A DNA stretch of 64,000 nt from Megachile rotundata (Eukaryota > Arthropoda > Insecta > Hymenoptera > Megachilidae), in the NCBI RefSeq assembly GCF_050947335.1, contig NW_027473317.1:186001-250000 (forward strand), written 5' to 3'. Positions 1 to 15,314 of this stretch are shown piece after piece. The translations under genes were made by a program, and so were the position numbers. Under the pieces are notes generated by a model. It saw nothing but the letters and a program-made list of their open reading frames with translations, did not search any database and was not told the DNA's origin. Each line of letters opens with the position of its first letter. The first letter of the stretch is position 1.

Positions 1-135
1 TCGTGATTGTATGATCGTGATTATATGATTCTGATTGTATGTTTGTGATTATATGATTGCGATTGTATGATTGCGTTTGTATGATTGTGATTTTATGATA
101 GTGATTGTATGATTGTGATTGTATGATAGTGATTG

Positions 136-190
136 TGACATTGCGATTGTATGATTGCGATTGTAATATTGCGATTGTATGATTGTGATG
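136..190 (+). repeat. tgcg triplet marker plus 13-bp unit (type example)
   Basis: Three consecutive 14-bp units, tgacattgcgattg, tatgattgcgattg and taatattgcgattg, each carry a CpG in tgcg. They are followed by a 13-bp unit, tatgattgtgatg, that lacks one T. This cassette, usually preceded by tatgatagtgattg, recurs dozens of times; other examples lie near 2165, 4208, 9482, 32355, 42507 and 60485. It is the commonest multi-unit motif and one of the few regular sources of a one-base register shift. Confidence 0.9.
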
Positions 191-1009
191 TATGATTGTG
201 ATTGTATGATCGTGATTATATGATCGTGATTGTATGATTGTGATTGTATGATTGTGATTATATGATTGTGATTGTATGATTGTGATTGTATGACTGTGAT
301 TGTATGATTCTGATTATATGATTGTGATTGTATGATTGTGATTGTATGACTGTGATTGTATAATAGTGATTGTGACATTGCGATTGTATGATTGCGATTG
401 TATGATTGTGATTGTATGAGTGTGATTGTATGATTGTGATAGTAAGATTGTGATTGTATGATTGTGATTGTATGATTGTAATTGTATGATAGTGATTGTG
501 ACATTGCGATTGTATGATTGCGATTGTATGATTGTGATTGTATGATTGTGATTGTATGATTGTGATTGTATGATTTTAATTGTATGATTGTGATTGTATG
601 ATTGTGATTGCATGATTGCGACTGTATGATTGTGATTGTATGATTTTAATTGTATGATTGTGATTGTATGATTGCGATTGTAATATTGCGATTGTATGGT
701 TGTGATTGTATGATCGTGATTGTATGATCGTGATTGTATGATTGTGATTGTATGATTGTGATTTTATGACTGTGATTGTATAATAGTGATTGTGACATTG
801 CGATTGTATGATTGCGATTGTATGATTGTGATTGTATGAGTGTGATTGTATGATTGTGATAGTAGGATTGTGATTGTATGATTGTGATTGTATGATTGTG
901 ATTGTATGATTGTGATTGTATGATAGTGATTGTGACATTGCGATTGTATGATTGTGATTGTGACATTGCGATTGTATGATTGAGATTTTATGATTGTGTT
1001 TGTATGATT

Positions 1010-1128
1010 GCGAATGTATGATTGTGATCGTATGATTGTGGTTGTATAATTATAGTTCCATGATTGTGATTGTATGATTGTTCTTGCATGATTATGATCG
1101 TACGATTGTAATTGCATGATTCAGATTG
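1010..1128 (+). repeat. Diverged 119-bp block, copy 1
   Basis: This is the least repeat-like stretch type in the window. It runs from gcgaatg to tcagattg and contains two perfect 10-bp palindromes, tataattata at 1045-1054 and atcgtacgat at 1097-1106, plus gttccatg and gttcttgcatg. Remnants of the 14-bp phase are still visible between them. The flanks to about 1560 are shared with copies 2 and 3, so the block moves as part of a longer segment. Confidence 0.9.
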
Positions 1129-1828
1129 TATCATTGTGATTGTATGATTGTGATTGTATGATTGCGATTGTATGATTGCAATTTTATGAGTGTGATTATA
1201 TGATTATGATTGTGTGATTGTGATTGTATGATGGTGATTGTATGATGGTGATTGTATGATTGTGATTGTATGATTGTGATTATATGATTGTGATTGTATG
1301 ATTGAGATTGAATGATTGGGATTGTATGATTGTGATTGTATGATTGTGACTGTATGATAATGATTGTGACATTGCGATTGTATGATTGCGATTGTAATAT
1401 TGCGATTGTATGATTGTGAGTGTATGATCGTGATTGTATGATCGTGATTGTATGATCGTGATTGTATGATCGTCATTGTATGATGGTGATTGTATGATCG
1501 TGATTGTATGATTGTGATTGTATGATTGTGATTGTATGCTTGTGGTTGAATGATTGTGATTGTATGATTGTGATTATATGATTGTGATTGTATGATTGCG
1601 TTTGTATGATTGTGATTGTATGATTGTGATTGTATGATTGTGATTGTGTGACTGTGATTGTATGATTGTTATTGTATGATAGTGATTGTGATATTGCGAT
1701 TGTATGATTGCGATTGTATGATTGTGATTGCATGACTGTGATTGTATGATTGTGTTTGTATGATTGTGATTGTATGATTGTGCTTGTATGATTGTCATTG
1801 TATGATTGTGATTGTATGACTTTTATTG

Positions 1829-1954
1829 TATGATTGTGATTGTATGATTGTGATTGTATGATTGTGATTGTATGATTGTGATTGTATGATTGTGATTGTA
1901 TGATTGTGATTGTATGATTGTGATTGTATGATTGTGATTGTATGATTGTGATTG
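1829..1954 (+). repeat. Homogeneous run of 9 canonical units
   Basis: Nine perfect tatgattgtgattg units follow the marker unit tatgacttttattg (1815) and end at tatgattttgattg. The same marker precedes most canonical runs in the window. Confidence 0.93.
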
Positions 1955-2653
1955 TATGATTTTGATTGTATGATTGTGATTGCATGATTGAGATTGTATG
2001 ATTGTGATTGTATGATTGTGATTGTATGATTGTGATTGTATGCTTGTGATTGTATGATTGTGATTGTATAATTGTGATTATATGATTGTGATTGTATGAT
2101 TGCGTTTGTATGATTGTGATTGTACGATAGTGATTGTATGATTGTGATTGTATGATAGTGATTGTGACATTGCGATTGTATGATTGCGATTGTAATATTG
2201 CGATTGTATGATTGTGATGTATGATTGTGATTGTATGATCGTGATTATATGATCGTGATTGTATGATCGTGATTGTATGATCGTGATTGTATGATCGTGA
2301 TTGTATGATTGTGATTGTATGACTGTGATTGTATAATAGTGATTGTGACATTGCGATTGTATGATTGCGATTGTATGATTGTGATTGTATGAGTGTGATT
2401 GTATGATTGTGATAGTAAGATTGTGATTGTATGATTGTGATTGTATGATTGTAATTGTATGATAGTGATTGTGACATTGCGATTGTATGATTGCGATTGT
2501 ATGATTGTGATTGTATGATTTTAATTGTATGATTGTGATTGTATGATTGTGATTGCATGATTGCGACTGTATGATTGTGATTGTATGATTTTAATTGTAT
2601 GATTGTGATTGTATGATTGCGATTGTAATATTGCGATTGTATGGTTGTGATTG

Positions 2654-2863
2654 TATGATCGTGATTGTATGATCGTGATTGTATGATCGTGATTGTATGA
2701 TCGTGATTGTATGATCGTGATTGTATGATCGTGATTGTATGATCGTGATTGTATGATCGTGATTGTATGATCGTGATTGTATGATCGTGATTGTATGATC
2801 GTCATTGTATGATCGTGATTGTATGATCGTGATTGTATGATCGTGATTGTATGATCGTGATTG
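2654..2863 (+). repeat. C-variant run, 15 units
   Basis: This is the longest run of the unit tatgatcgtgattg in the window. One member reads gatcgtcattg. Each unit carries a GATC site and a CpG that the canonical unit lacks, so the run is a dense 14-bp ladder of both. Confidence 0.93.
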
Positions 2864-5269
2864 TATGATTGTGATTGTATGATTGTGATTGTATGATTGT
2901 GATTTTATGATTTTGATTGTATGATTGTGATTGCATGATTGAGATTGTATTATTGTGATTGTATGATTGTGATTGTATGATTGTGATTGTATGCTTGTGA
3001 TTGTATGATTGTGATGGTATAATTGTGATTATATGATTGTGATTGTATCATTGCGTTTGTATGATTGTGATTGTACGATAGTGATTGTATGATTGTGATT
3101 GTATGATAGTGATTGTGACATTGCGATTGTATGATTGCGATTGTAATATTGCGATTGTATGATTGTGATGTATGATTGTGATTGTATGATCGTGATTATA
3201 TGATCGTGATTGTATGATCGTGATTGTATGATCGTGATTGTATGATCGTGATTGTATGATTGTGATTGTATGACTGTGATTGTATAATAGTGATTGTCAC
3301 ATTGCGATTGTATGATTGCGATTGTATGATTGTGATTGTATGAGTGTGATTGTATGATTGTGATAGTAAGATTGTGATTGTATGATTGTGATTGTATGAT
3401 AGTGATAGTGACATTGCGATTGTATGATTGCGATTGTAAGATTGTGATTGTATGATTGTGATTGTATGATTGTGATTGTATGATTTTAATTGTATGATTG
3501 TGATTGTATGATTTTGATTGCATGATTGCGACTGTATGATTGTGATTGTGTGATTTTGATTGTATGATTGTGATTGCATGATTGTGATTATATGATTGTG
3601 ATTGTATGATTGTGATTGTATGATTGTGATTGTATGATTGTCATTGTATGATTGTCATTGTATGATTGTGATTGTATGATTGTTATTGTATGATTGTGAT
3701 TGTATGATTGCGATTGTAATATTGCGATTGTATGATTGGGATTGTATGATTGTGATTGTATGATCGTGATTGTATGATCGTGATTGTATGATCGTGATTG
3801 TATGATCGTGATTGTTTGATTGTGATTGTATGATTGTGATTGTACGATAGTGATTGTGACATTGCGATTGTATGATTGCGATTGTATGATTGTGATTGTA
3901 TGACTGTGATTGTATGATTGTGATTGTATGATTGTGATTGTATCATTGTGATTGTATGACTGTGATTGTATGACTTTTATTGTATGATTGTGATTGTATG
4001 ATTGTGATTGTATGATTGTGACTATATGATTGTGATTGTATGATTGTGATTGTATGATCGTGATTGTATGATCGTGATTGTATGATCGTGATTATATGAT
4101 TCTGATTGTATGATTGTGATTATATGATTGTGATTGTATGATTGCGTTTGTATGATTGTGATTTTATGATAGTGATTGTATGATTGTGATTGTATGATAG
4201 TGATTGTGACATTGCGATTGTATGATTGCGATTGTAATATTGCGATTGTATGATTGTGATGTATGATTGTGATTGTATGATCGTGATTATATGATCGTGA
4301 TTGTATGATTGTGATTGTATGATTGTGATTATATGATTGTGATTGTATGATTGTGATTGTATGACTGTGATTGTATAATAGTGATTGTGACATTGCGATT
4401 GTATGATTGCGATTGTATGATTGTGATTGTATGAGTGTGATTGTATGATTGTGATAGTAAGATTGTGATTGTATGATTGTGATTGTATGATTGTAATTGT
4501 ATGATAGTGATTGTGACATTGCGATTGTATGATTGCGTTTGTATGATTGTGATTTTATGATAGTGATTGTATGATCGTGATTATATGATCGTGATTGTAT
4601 GATTGTGATTGTATGATTGTGATTGTATGATTGTGATTATATGATTGTGATTGTATGATTGTGATTGTATGACTGTGATTGTATGATTCTGATTGTATGA
4701 TCGTGATTATATGATCGTGATTGTATGATTATGATTGTATGATTGTGATTGTATGATTGTGATTATATGATTGTAATTGTATAATAGTGATTGTGACATT
4801 GCGATTGTATGATTGCGATTGTATGATTGTGATTGTATGAGTGTGATTGTATGATTGTGATAGTAAGATTGTGATTGTATGATTGTGATTGTATGATTGT
4901 AATTGTATGATAGTGATTGTGACATTGCGATTGTATGATTGCGATTGTATGATTGTGATTGTATGATTGTGATTGTATGATTGTGATTGTATGATTTTAA
5001 TTGTATGATTGTGATTGTATGATTGTGATTGCATGATTGCGACTGTATGATTGTGATTGTATGATTTTGATTTCATGATTGTGATTGCATGACTGTGATT
5101 ATATGATTGTGATTGTACGATTGTGATTGTACGATTGTGATTGTATGATTATGATTGTATGATTGTGATTATATGATTGTCATTGTATGATTGTGATTGT
5201 ATGATTTTAATTGTATGATTGTGATTGTATGATTGCGATTGTAATATTGCGATTGTATGATTGTGATTG

Positions 5270-5437
5270 TATGATCGTGATTGTATGATCGTGATTGTAT
5301 GATCGTGATTGTATGATCGTGATTGTATGATCGTGATTGTATGATCGTGATTGTATGATCCTGATTGTATGATCGTGATTGTATGATCGTGATTGTATGA
5401 TCGTGATTGTATGATCGTGATTGTATGATCGTGATTG
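5270..5437 (+). repeat. C-variant run, 12 units
   Basis: Twelve tatgatcgtgattg units, one mutated to gatcctg. The run follows the tgcg/taatattgcg marker and ends at the unit pair leading into tacgatagtgattg. Confidence 0.92.
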
Positions 5438-7298
5438 TATGATTGTGATTGTACGATAGTGATTGTGACATTGCGATTGTATGATTGCGATTGTATGATT
5501 GCGATTGTATGACTGTGATTGTATGATTGTGATTGTATGATCGTGATTGTATGATCGTGATTGTATGATCGTGATTATATGATCGTGATTGTATGATCGT
5601 GATTGTATGATTGTGATTGTATGATTGTGATTGTACGATAGTGATTGTGACATTGCGATTGTATGATTGCGATTGTATGATTGTGATTGTATGACTGTGA
5701 TTGTATGATTATGATTGTATGATTGTGATTGTATGATTGTGATTGTATGACTGTGATTGTATGATTGTTATTGTATGGTAGTGATTGTGATATTGCGATT
5801 GTATGATTGTGATTGCATGACTGTGATTGTATGATTGTGTTTGTATGATTGTGATTGTATGATTGTGATTGTATGATTGTCATTGTATGATTGTGATTGT
5901 ATGACTTTTATTGTATGATTGTGATTGTATGATTGTGATTGTATGATTGTGATTGTATGATTGTGATTGTATGATTGTGATTGTATGATTTTGATTGTAT
6001 GATTTTGATTGCATGATTGAGATTGTATGATTGTGATTGTATGATTGTGATTGTATGATTGTGATTGTATGCTTGTGATTGTATAATTGTGATTGTATAA
6101 TTGTGATTATATGATTGTGATTGTATGATTGCGTTTGTATGATTGTGATTGTACGATAGTGATTGTATGATTGTGATTGTATGATAGTGATTGTGACATT
6201 GCGATTGTATGATTGCGATTGTAATATTGCGATTGTATGATTGTGATGTATGATTGTGATTGTATGATCGTGATTATATGATCGTGATTGTATGATCGTG
6301 ATTGTATGATCGTGATGGTATGATCGTGATTGTATGATCGTGATTGTATGACAGTGATTGTATAATAGTGATTGTGACATTGCGATTGTATGATTGCGAT
6401 TGTATGATTGTGATTGCATGATTGTGATAGTAAGATTGTGATTGTATGATTGTGATTGTATGATTGTGATTGTATGATTGTGATTGTATGATAGTGATTG
6501 TGACATTGCGATTGTATGATTGCGATTGTAAGATTGTGATTTTATGATTGTGATTGTATGATTGTGATTGTATGATTTTAATTGTATGATTGTGATTGTA
6601 TGATTGTGATTGCATGATTGCGACTGTATGATTGTGATTGTATGATTTTGATTGTATGATTGTGATTGCATGATTGTGATTATATGACTGTGATTGTATG
6701 ATTGTGATTGTATGATTGTGATTGTATGATTGTGATTGTATGATTGTGATTGTATGATTGTGATTGTATGATTGCGATTGTATGATTGTCATTGTATGAT
6801 TGTGATTATATGATTTTAATTGGATGATTGTGATTGTATGATTGCGATTGTAATATTGCGATTGTATGATTGGGATTGTATGATTGTGATTGTATGATCG
6901 TGATTGTATGATCGTGATTGCATGATCGTGACTGTATGATTGTGATTGTATGATTGTGATTGTACGATAGTGATTGTGACATTGCGTTTGTATGATTGCG
7001 ATTGTATGATTTTGATTGTATGACTGTGATTGTATGATTGTGATTGTATGATTGTGATTGTATGATTGTGATTGTATGATTGTGATTGTATGACTGTTAT
7101 TGTATGATTGTGATTGTATGATAGTGATTGTGATATTGCGATTGTATGATTGCCATTGTATGATTGCGATTGTATGATTGTGATTGCATGACTGTGATTG
7201 TATGATTGTGTTTGTATGATTGTGATTGTATGATTGTGATTGTATAATTGTCATTGTATGATTGTGATTGTATGACTTTTATTGTATGATTGTGTTTG

Positions 7299-7438
7299 TA
7301 TGATTGTGATTGTATGATTGTGATTGTATGATTGTGATTGTATGATTGTGATTGTATGATTGTGATTGTATGATTGTGATTGTATGATTGTGATTGTATG
7401 ATTGTGATTGTATGATTGTGATTGTATGATGGTGATTG
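7299..7438 (+). repeat. Canonical run of 9 units ending in a ggtg unit
   Basis: Nine canonical units follow tatgacttttattg (7271) and tatgattgtgtttg. A tatgatggtgattg unit separates them from three C-variant units at 7439. This is an early occurrence of the arrangement that opens the HOR modules of the second half. Confidence 0.9.
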
Positions 7439-7684
7439 TATGATCGTGATTGTATGATCGTGATTGTATGATCGTGATTATATGATTCTGATTGTATGAT
7501 TGTGATTATATGATTGTGATTGTATGATTGCGTTTGTATGATTGTGATTTTATGATAGTGATTGTATGATTGTGATTGTATGATAGTGATTGTGACATTG
7601 CGATTGTATGATTGCGATTGTAATATTGCGATTGTATGATTGTGAAGTATGATTGTGATTGTATGATCGTGATTATATGATCAT
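7439..7684 (+). repeat. Isolated copy of the HOR opening segment
   Basis: Three C-variant units, tatgattctg, the tgcg triplet and a gaag-containing unit (7644) occur with the same 205-bp spacing seen in the HOR modules after 29 kb. It is followed by the 8-bp palindrome atgatcat at 7677-7684. The 382-bp segment that normally follows is not present here. Confidence 0.85.
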
Positions 7685-9089
7685 GATTGTATGATTGTGA
7701 TTGTATGATCGTGATTGTATGATCGTGATTGTATGACTTTTATTGTATGATTGTGATTGTATGATTGTGATTGTAAGATTGTGATTGTATGATTGTGATT
7801 GTATGATTGTGATTGTATGATTGTGATTGTATGATTGTGATTGTATGATCGTGATTGTATGATCGTGATTGTATGATCGTGATTGTATGATCGTGATTGT
7901 ATGATTGTGATTGTATGATTGTGATTGTATGATTGTGATTGTATGATCGTGATTGTATGATCGTGATTGTATGATCGTGATTGTATGATCGTGATTGTAT
8001 GATCGTGATTGTATGATTGTGATTGTACGATAGTGATTGTGACATTGCGATTGTATGATTGCGATTGCATGATTGTGATTGTATGATTGTGACTGTATGA
8101 TTGTGATTGTATGATTGTGATTGTATGATCGTGATTGTATGATCGTGATTGTATGATCGTGATTATATGATTCTGATTGTGTGATTGTGATTATATGATT
8201 GTGATTGTATGATTGCGTTTGTATGATTGTGATTTTATGATAGTGATTGTATGATTGTGATTGTATGATAGTGATTGTGACATTGCGATTGTATGATTGC
8301 GATTGTAATATTGCGATTGTATGATTGTGATGTATGATTGTGATTGTATGATCGTGATTATATGATCGTGATTGTATGATTGTGATTGTATGATTGTGAT
8401 TATATGATTGTGATTGTATGATTGTGATTGTATGACTGTGATTGTATGATTCTGATTGTATGATCGTGATTATATGATCGTGATTGTATGATTATGATTG
8501 TATGATTGTGATTGTATGATTGTGATTATATGATTGTGATTGTATGATTGTGATTGTATGACTGTGATTGTATAATAGTGATTGTGACATTGCGATTGTA
8601 TGATTGCGATTGTATGATTGTGATTGTATGAGTGTGATTGTATGATTGTGATAGTAAGATTGTGATTGTATGATTGTGATGGTATGATTGTAATTGTATG
8701 ATAGTGATTGTGACATTGCGATTGTATGATTGCGATTGTATGATTGTGATTGTATGATTGTGATTGTATGATTGTGATTGTATGATTTTAATTGTATGAT
8801 TGTGATTGTATGATTGTGATTGCATGATTGCGACTGTATGATTGTGATTGTATGATTTTGATTTCATGATTGTGATTGCATGACTGTGATTATATGATTG
8901 TGATTGTACGATTGTGATTGTACGATTGTGATTGTACGATTGTGATTGTACGATTTGTGATTGTATGATTCTGATTGTATGATTGTGATTATATGATTGT
9001 CATTGTATGATTGTGATTGTATGATTTTATTTGTATGATTGTGATTGTATGATTGCGATTGTAATATTGCGATTGTATGATTGTGATTG

Positions 9090-9257
9090 TATGATCGTGA
9101 TTGTATGATCGTGATTGTATGATCGTGATTGTATGATCGTGATTGTATGATCGTGATTGTATGATCGTGATTGTATGATCGTCATTGTATGATCGTGATT
9201 GTATGATCGTGATTGTATGATCGTGATTGTATGATCGTGATTGTATGATCGTGATTG
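9090..9257 (+). repeat. C-variant run, 12 units
   Basis: Twelve tatgatcgtgattg units, including one gatcgtcattg member as in the run at 2654. The matching internal variant suggests the two runs derive from one ancestor. Confidence 0.92.
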
Positions 9258-9865
9258 TATGATTGTGATTGTATGATTGTGATTTTATGATTTTGATTGT
9301 ATGATTGTGATTGCATGATTGAGATTGTATGATTGTGATTGTATGATTGTGATTGTATGCTTGTGATTGTATGATTGTGATGGTATAATTGTGATTATAT
9401 GATTGTGATTGTATGATTGCGTTTGTATGATTGTGATTGTACGATAGTGATTGTATGATTGTGATTGTATGATAGTGATTGTGACATTGCGATTGTATGA
9501 TTGCGATTGTAATATTGCGATTGTATGATTGTGATGTATGATTGTGATTGTATGATCGTGATTATATGATCGTGATTGTATGATCGTGATTGTATGATCG
9601 TGATTGTATGATTGTGATTGTATGATTGTGATTTTATGACTGTGATTGTATAATAGTGATTGTGACATTGCGATTGTATGATTGCGATTGTATGATTGTG
9701 ATTGTATGAGTGTGATTGTATGATTGTGATAGTAGGATTGTGATTGTATGATTGTGATTGTATGATTGTGATTGTATGATAGTGATTGTGACATTGCGAT
9801 TGTATGATTGTGATAGTGACATTGCGATTGTATGATTGAGATTTTATGATTGTGTTTGTATGATT

Positions 9866-9984
9866 GCGAATGTATGATTGTGATCGTATGATTGTGGTTG
9901 TATAATTATAGTTCCATGATTGTGATTGTATGATTGTTCTTGCATGATTATGATCGTACGATTGTAATTGCATGATTCAGATTG
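9866..9984 (+). repeat. Diverged 119-bp block, copy 2
   Basis: It lies exactly 8,856 bp after copy 1 and keeps both palindromes (tataattata at 9901). The surrounding segment, about 9.4-10.4 kb, matches about 0.6-1.5 kb at nearly the same offset, with small changes such as attgaaattg for attgagattg. Confidence 0.9.
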
Positions 9985-12560
9985 TATCATTGTGATTGTA
10001 TGATTGTGATTGTATGATTGCGATTGTATGATTGCAATTTTATGAGTGTGATTATATGATTATGATTGTGTGATTGTGATTGTATGATGGTGATTGTATG
10101 ATGGTGATTGTATGATTGTGATTGTATGATTGTGATTATATGATTGTGATTGTATGATTGAAATTGAATGATTGGGATTGTATGATTGTGATTGTATGAT
10201 TGTGACTGTATGATAATGATTGTGACATTGCGATTGTATGATTGCGATTGTAATATTGCGATTGTATGATTGTGAGTGTATGATCGTGATTGTATGATCG
10301 TGATTGTATGATCGTGATTGTATGATCGTCATTGTATGATGGTGATTGTATGATCGTGATTGTATGATTGTGATTGTATGATTGTGATTGTATGCTTGTG
10401 GTTGAATGATTGTGATTGTATGATTGTTATTATATGATTGTGATTGTATGATTGCGTTTGTATGATTGTGATTGTATGATTGTGATTGTGCGATTTTGAT
10501 TGTATGATTGTGATTGCATGATTGTGATTATATGATTGTGATTGTATGATTGTGATTGTATGATTGTGATTGTATGATTGTGATTGTATGATTGTCATTG
10601 TATGATTGTCATTGTATGATTGTGATTGTATGATTGTCATTGTATGATTGTGATTGTATGATTGCGATTGTAATATTGCGATTGTATGATTGGGATTGTA
10701 TGATTGTGATTGTATGATCGTGATTGTATGATCGTGATTGTATGATCGTGATTGTATGATCGTGATTGTTTGATTGTGATTGTATGATTGTGATTGTACG
10801 ATAGTGATTGTGACATTGCGATTGTATGATTGCGATTGTATGATTGTGATTGTATGACTGTGATTGTATGATTGTGATTGTATGATTGTGATTGTATCAT
10901 TGTGATTGTATGACTGTGATTGTATGACTTTTATTGTATGATTGTGATTGTATGATTGTGATTGTATGATTGTGATTGTATGATTGTGATTGTATGATTG
11001 TGATTGTGTGACTGTGATTGTATGATTGTTATTGTATGATAGTGATTGTGATATTGCGATTGTATGATTGCGATTGTATGATTGTGATTGCATGACTGTG
11101 ATTGTATGATTGTGTTTGTATGATTGTGATTGTATGATTGTGCTTGTATGATTGTCATTGTATGATTGTGATTGTATGACTTTTATTGTATGATTGTGAT
11201 TGTATGATTGTGATTGTATGATTGTGATTGTATGATTGTGATTGTATGATTGTGATTGTATGATTGTGATTGTATGATTTTGATTGTATGATTGTGATTG
11301 CATGATTGAGATTGTATGATTGTGATTGTATGATTGTGATTGTATGATTGTGATTGTATGCTTGTGATTGTATGATTGTGATTGTATAATTGTGATTATA
11401 TGATTGTGATTGTATGATTGCGTTTGTATGATTGTGATTGTACGATAGTGATTGTATGATTGTGATTGTATGATAGTGATTGTGACATTGCGATTGTATG
11501 ATTGCGATTGTAATATTGCGATTGTATGATTGTGATGTATGATTGTGATTGTATGATCGTGATTATATGATCGTGATTGTATGATCGTGATTGTATGATC
11601 GTGATTGTATGATCGTGATTGTATGATTGTGATTGTATGACTGTGATTGTATAATAGTGATTTGTGACATTGCGATTGTATGATTGCGATTGTATGATTG
11701 TGATTGTATGAGTGTGATTGTATGATTGTGATAGTAAGATTGTGATTGTATGATTGTGATTGTATGATAGTGATTGTGACATTGCGATTGTATGATTGCG
11801 ATTGTAAGATTGTGATTGTATGATTGTGATTGTATGATTGTGATTGTATGATTGTGATTGTATGATTTTAATTGTATGATTGTGATTGTATGATTTTGAT
11901 TGCATGATTGCGACTGTATGATTGTGATTGTGTGATTTTGATTGTATGATTGTGATTGCATGATTGTGATTATATGATTGTGATTGTATGATTGTGATTG
12001 TATGATTGTGATTGTATGATTGTGATTGTATGATTGTCATTGTATGATTGTCATTGTATGATTGTCATTGTATGATTGTGATTGTATGATTGTCATTGTA
12101 TGATTGTGGTTGTATGATTGCGATTGTAATATTGCGATTGTATGATTGGGATTGTATGATTGTGATTGTATGATCGTGATTGTATGATCGTGATTGTATG
12201 ATCGTGATTGTTTGATTGTGATTGTATGATTGTGATTGTACGATAGTGATTGTGACATTGCGATTGTATGATTGCGATTGTATGATTGTGATTGTATGAC
12301 TGTGATTGTATGATTGTGATTGTATGATTGTGATTGTATCATTGTGATTGTATGACTGTGATTGTATGACTTTTATTGTATGATTGTGATTGTATGATTG
12401 TGATTGTATGATTGTGACTGTATGATAGTGATTGTGATAATGCGATTGTATGATTGCGATTGTATGATTGTGATTGCATGACTGTGATTGTATGATGGTG
12501 ATTGTATGATTGTGATTGTTTGATTGTGATTGTATAATTGTCATTGTATGATTGTGATTG

Positions 12561-14210
12561 TATGACATTTATTGTATGATTGTGATTGTATGATTGTGAT
12601 TGTATGATTGTGACTGTATGATTGTGATTGTATGATTGTGATTGTATGATCGTGATTGTATGATCGTGATTGTATGATCGTGATTATATGATTCTGATTG
12701 TATGATTGTGATTATATGATTGTGATTGTATGATTGCGTTTGTATGATTGCGATTTTATTATAGTGATTGTATGATTGTGATTGTATGATAGTGATTGTG
12801 ACATTGCGATTGTATGATTGCGATTGTAATATTGCGATTGTATGATTGTGATGTATGATTGTGATTGTATGATCGTGATTATATGATCGTGATTGTATGA
12901 TTGTGATTGTATGATTGTGATTATATGATTGTGATTGTATGATTGTGATTGTATGACTGTGATTGTATAATAGTGATTGTGACATTGCGATTGTATGATT
13001 GCGATTGTATGATTGTGATTGTATGAGTGTGATTGTATGATTGTGATAGTAAGATTGTGATTGTATGATTGTGATTGTACGATAGTGATTGTATGATTGT
13101 GATTGTATGATAGTGATTGTGACATTGCGATTGTATGATTGCGATTGTAATATTGCGATTGTATGATTGTGATGTATGATTGTGATTGTATGATCGTGAT
13201 TATATGATCGTGATTGTATGATCGTGATTGTATGATCGTGATTGTATGATCGTGATTGTATGATTGTGATTGTATGACTGTGATTGTATAATAGTGATTG
13301 TGACATTGCGATTGTATGATTGCGATTGTATGATTGTGATTGTATGAGTGTGATTGTATGATTGTGATAGTAAGATTGTGATTGTATGATTGTGATTGTA
13401 TGATAGTGATTGTGACATTGCGATTGTATGATTGCGATTGTAAGATTGTGATTGTATGATTGTGATTGTATGATTGTGATTGTATGATTGTGATTGTATG
13501 ATTTTAATTGTATGATTGTGATTGTATGATTTTGATTGCATGATTGCGACTGTATGATTGTGATTGTGTGATTTTGATTGTATGATTGTGATTGCATGAT
13601 TGTGATTATATGATTGTGATTGTATGATTGTGATTGTATGATTGTGATTGTATGATTGTGATTGTATGATTGTCATTGTATGATTGTCATTGTATGATTG
13701 TGATTGTATGATTGTCATTGTATGATTGTGATTGTATGATTGCGATTGTAATATTGCGATTGTATGATTGGGATTGTATGATTGTGATTGTATGATCGTG
13801 ATTGTATGATCGTGATTGTATGATCGTGATTGTATGATCGTGATTGTTTGATTGTGATTGTATGATTGTGATTGTACGATAGTGATTGTGACATTGCGAT
13901 TGTATGATTGCGATTGTATGATTGTGATTGTATGACTGTGATTGTATGATTGCGATTGTATGATTGTGATTGTATCATTGTGATTGTATGACTGTGATTG
14001 TATGACTTTTATTGTATGATTGTGATTGTATGATTGTGATTGTATGATTGTGACTGTATGATAGTGATTGTGATATTGCGATTGTATGATTGCGATTGTA
14101 TGATTGTGATTGCATGACTGTGATTGTATGATGGTGATTGTATGATTGTGATTGTTTGATTGTGATTGTATAATTGTCATTGTATGATTGTGATTGTATG
14201 ACATTTATTG
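12561..14210 (+). repeat. 1,636-bp spaced duplication marked by tatgacatttattg
   Basis: The rare unit tatgacatttattg occurs at 12561 and again at 14197, 1,636 bp later. Both are followed by similar sequence containing another rare feature, a ttattatag unit (near 12757 and 14377). Sharing two rare variants in the same order indicates a local duplication, although the offset drifts slightly because of small length differences. Confidence 0.75.
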
Positions 14211-15314
14211 TATGATTGTGATTGTATGATTGTGATTGTATGATTGTGACTGTATGATTGTGATTGTATGATTGTGATTATATGATCGTGATTGTATGAT
14301 CGTGATTATATGATTCTGATTGTATGATTGTGATTATATGATTGTGATTGTATGATTGCGTTTGTATGATTGTGATTTTATTATAGTGATTGTATGATTG
14401 TGATTGTATGATAGTGATTGTGACATTGCGATTGTATGATTGCGATTGTAATATTGCGATTGTATGATTGTGATGTATGATTGTGATTGTATGATCGTGA
14501 TTATATGATCGTGATTGTATGATTGTGATTGTATGATTGTGATTAAATGATTGTGATTGTATGATTGTGATTGTATGACTGTGATTGTATAATAGTGATT
14601 GTGACATTGCGATTGTATGATTGCGATTGTATGATTGTGATTGTATGAGTGTGATTGTATGATTGTGATAGTAAGATTGTGATTGTATGATTGTAATTGT
14701 ATGATTGTAATTGTATGATAGTGATTGTGACATTGCGATTGTATGATTGCGATTGTATGATTGTGATTGTATGATTGTGATTGTATGATTGTGATTGTGA
14801 CATTGCGATTGTATGATTGCGATTGTAATATTGCGATTGTATGATTGTGATGTATGATTGTGATTGTATGATCGTGATTATATGATCGTGATTGTATGAT
14901 CGTGATTGTATGATCGTGATGGTATGATCGTGATTGTATGACCGTGATTGTATGACAGTGATTGTATAATAGTGATTGTGACATTGCGATTGTATGATTG
15001 CGATTGTATGATTGCGATTGTATGATTGTGATTGTATGATTGTGATAGTAAGATTGTGATTGTATGATTGTGATTGCATGATTGTGATTATATGACTGTG
15101 ATTGTATGATTGTGATTGTATGATTGTGATTGTATGATTGCGATTGTATGATTGTGATTGTATGATTGTGATTGTATGATTGTGATTGTATGATTTTAAT
15201 TGTATGATTGTGATTGTATGATTGTGATTGCATGATTGCGACTGTATGATTGTGATTGTATGATTTTGATTGCATGATTGTGATTGCATGACTGTGATTA
15301 TATGATTGTGATTG

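Noticed and set aside
1045..1106. Promoter or origin at the tataattata palindrome
   Set aside because: TATA-like strings are expected by chance in such A/T-rich DNA, and nothing coding lies nearby. The block is reported only as a diverged, repeated element.
7677..7684. atgatcat palindrome as a binding site
   Set aside because: It arises from one substitution in the unit next to a tatatg variant and travels with the HOR segment. Eight bases of symmetry are not evidence of a site.
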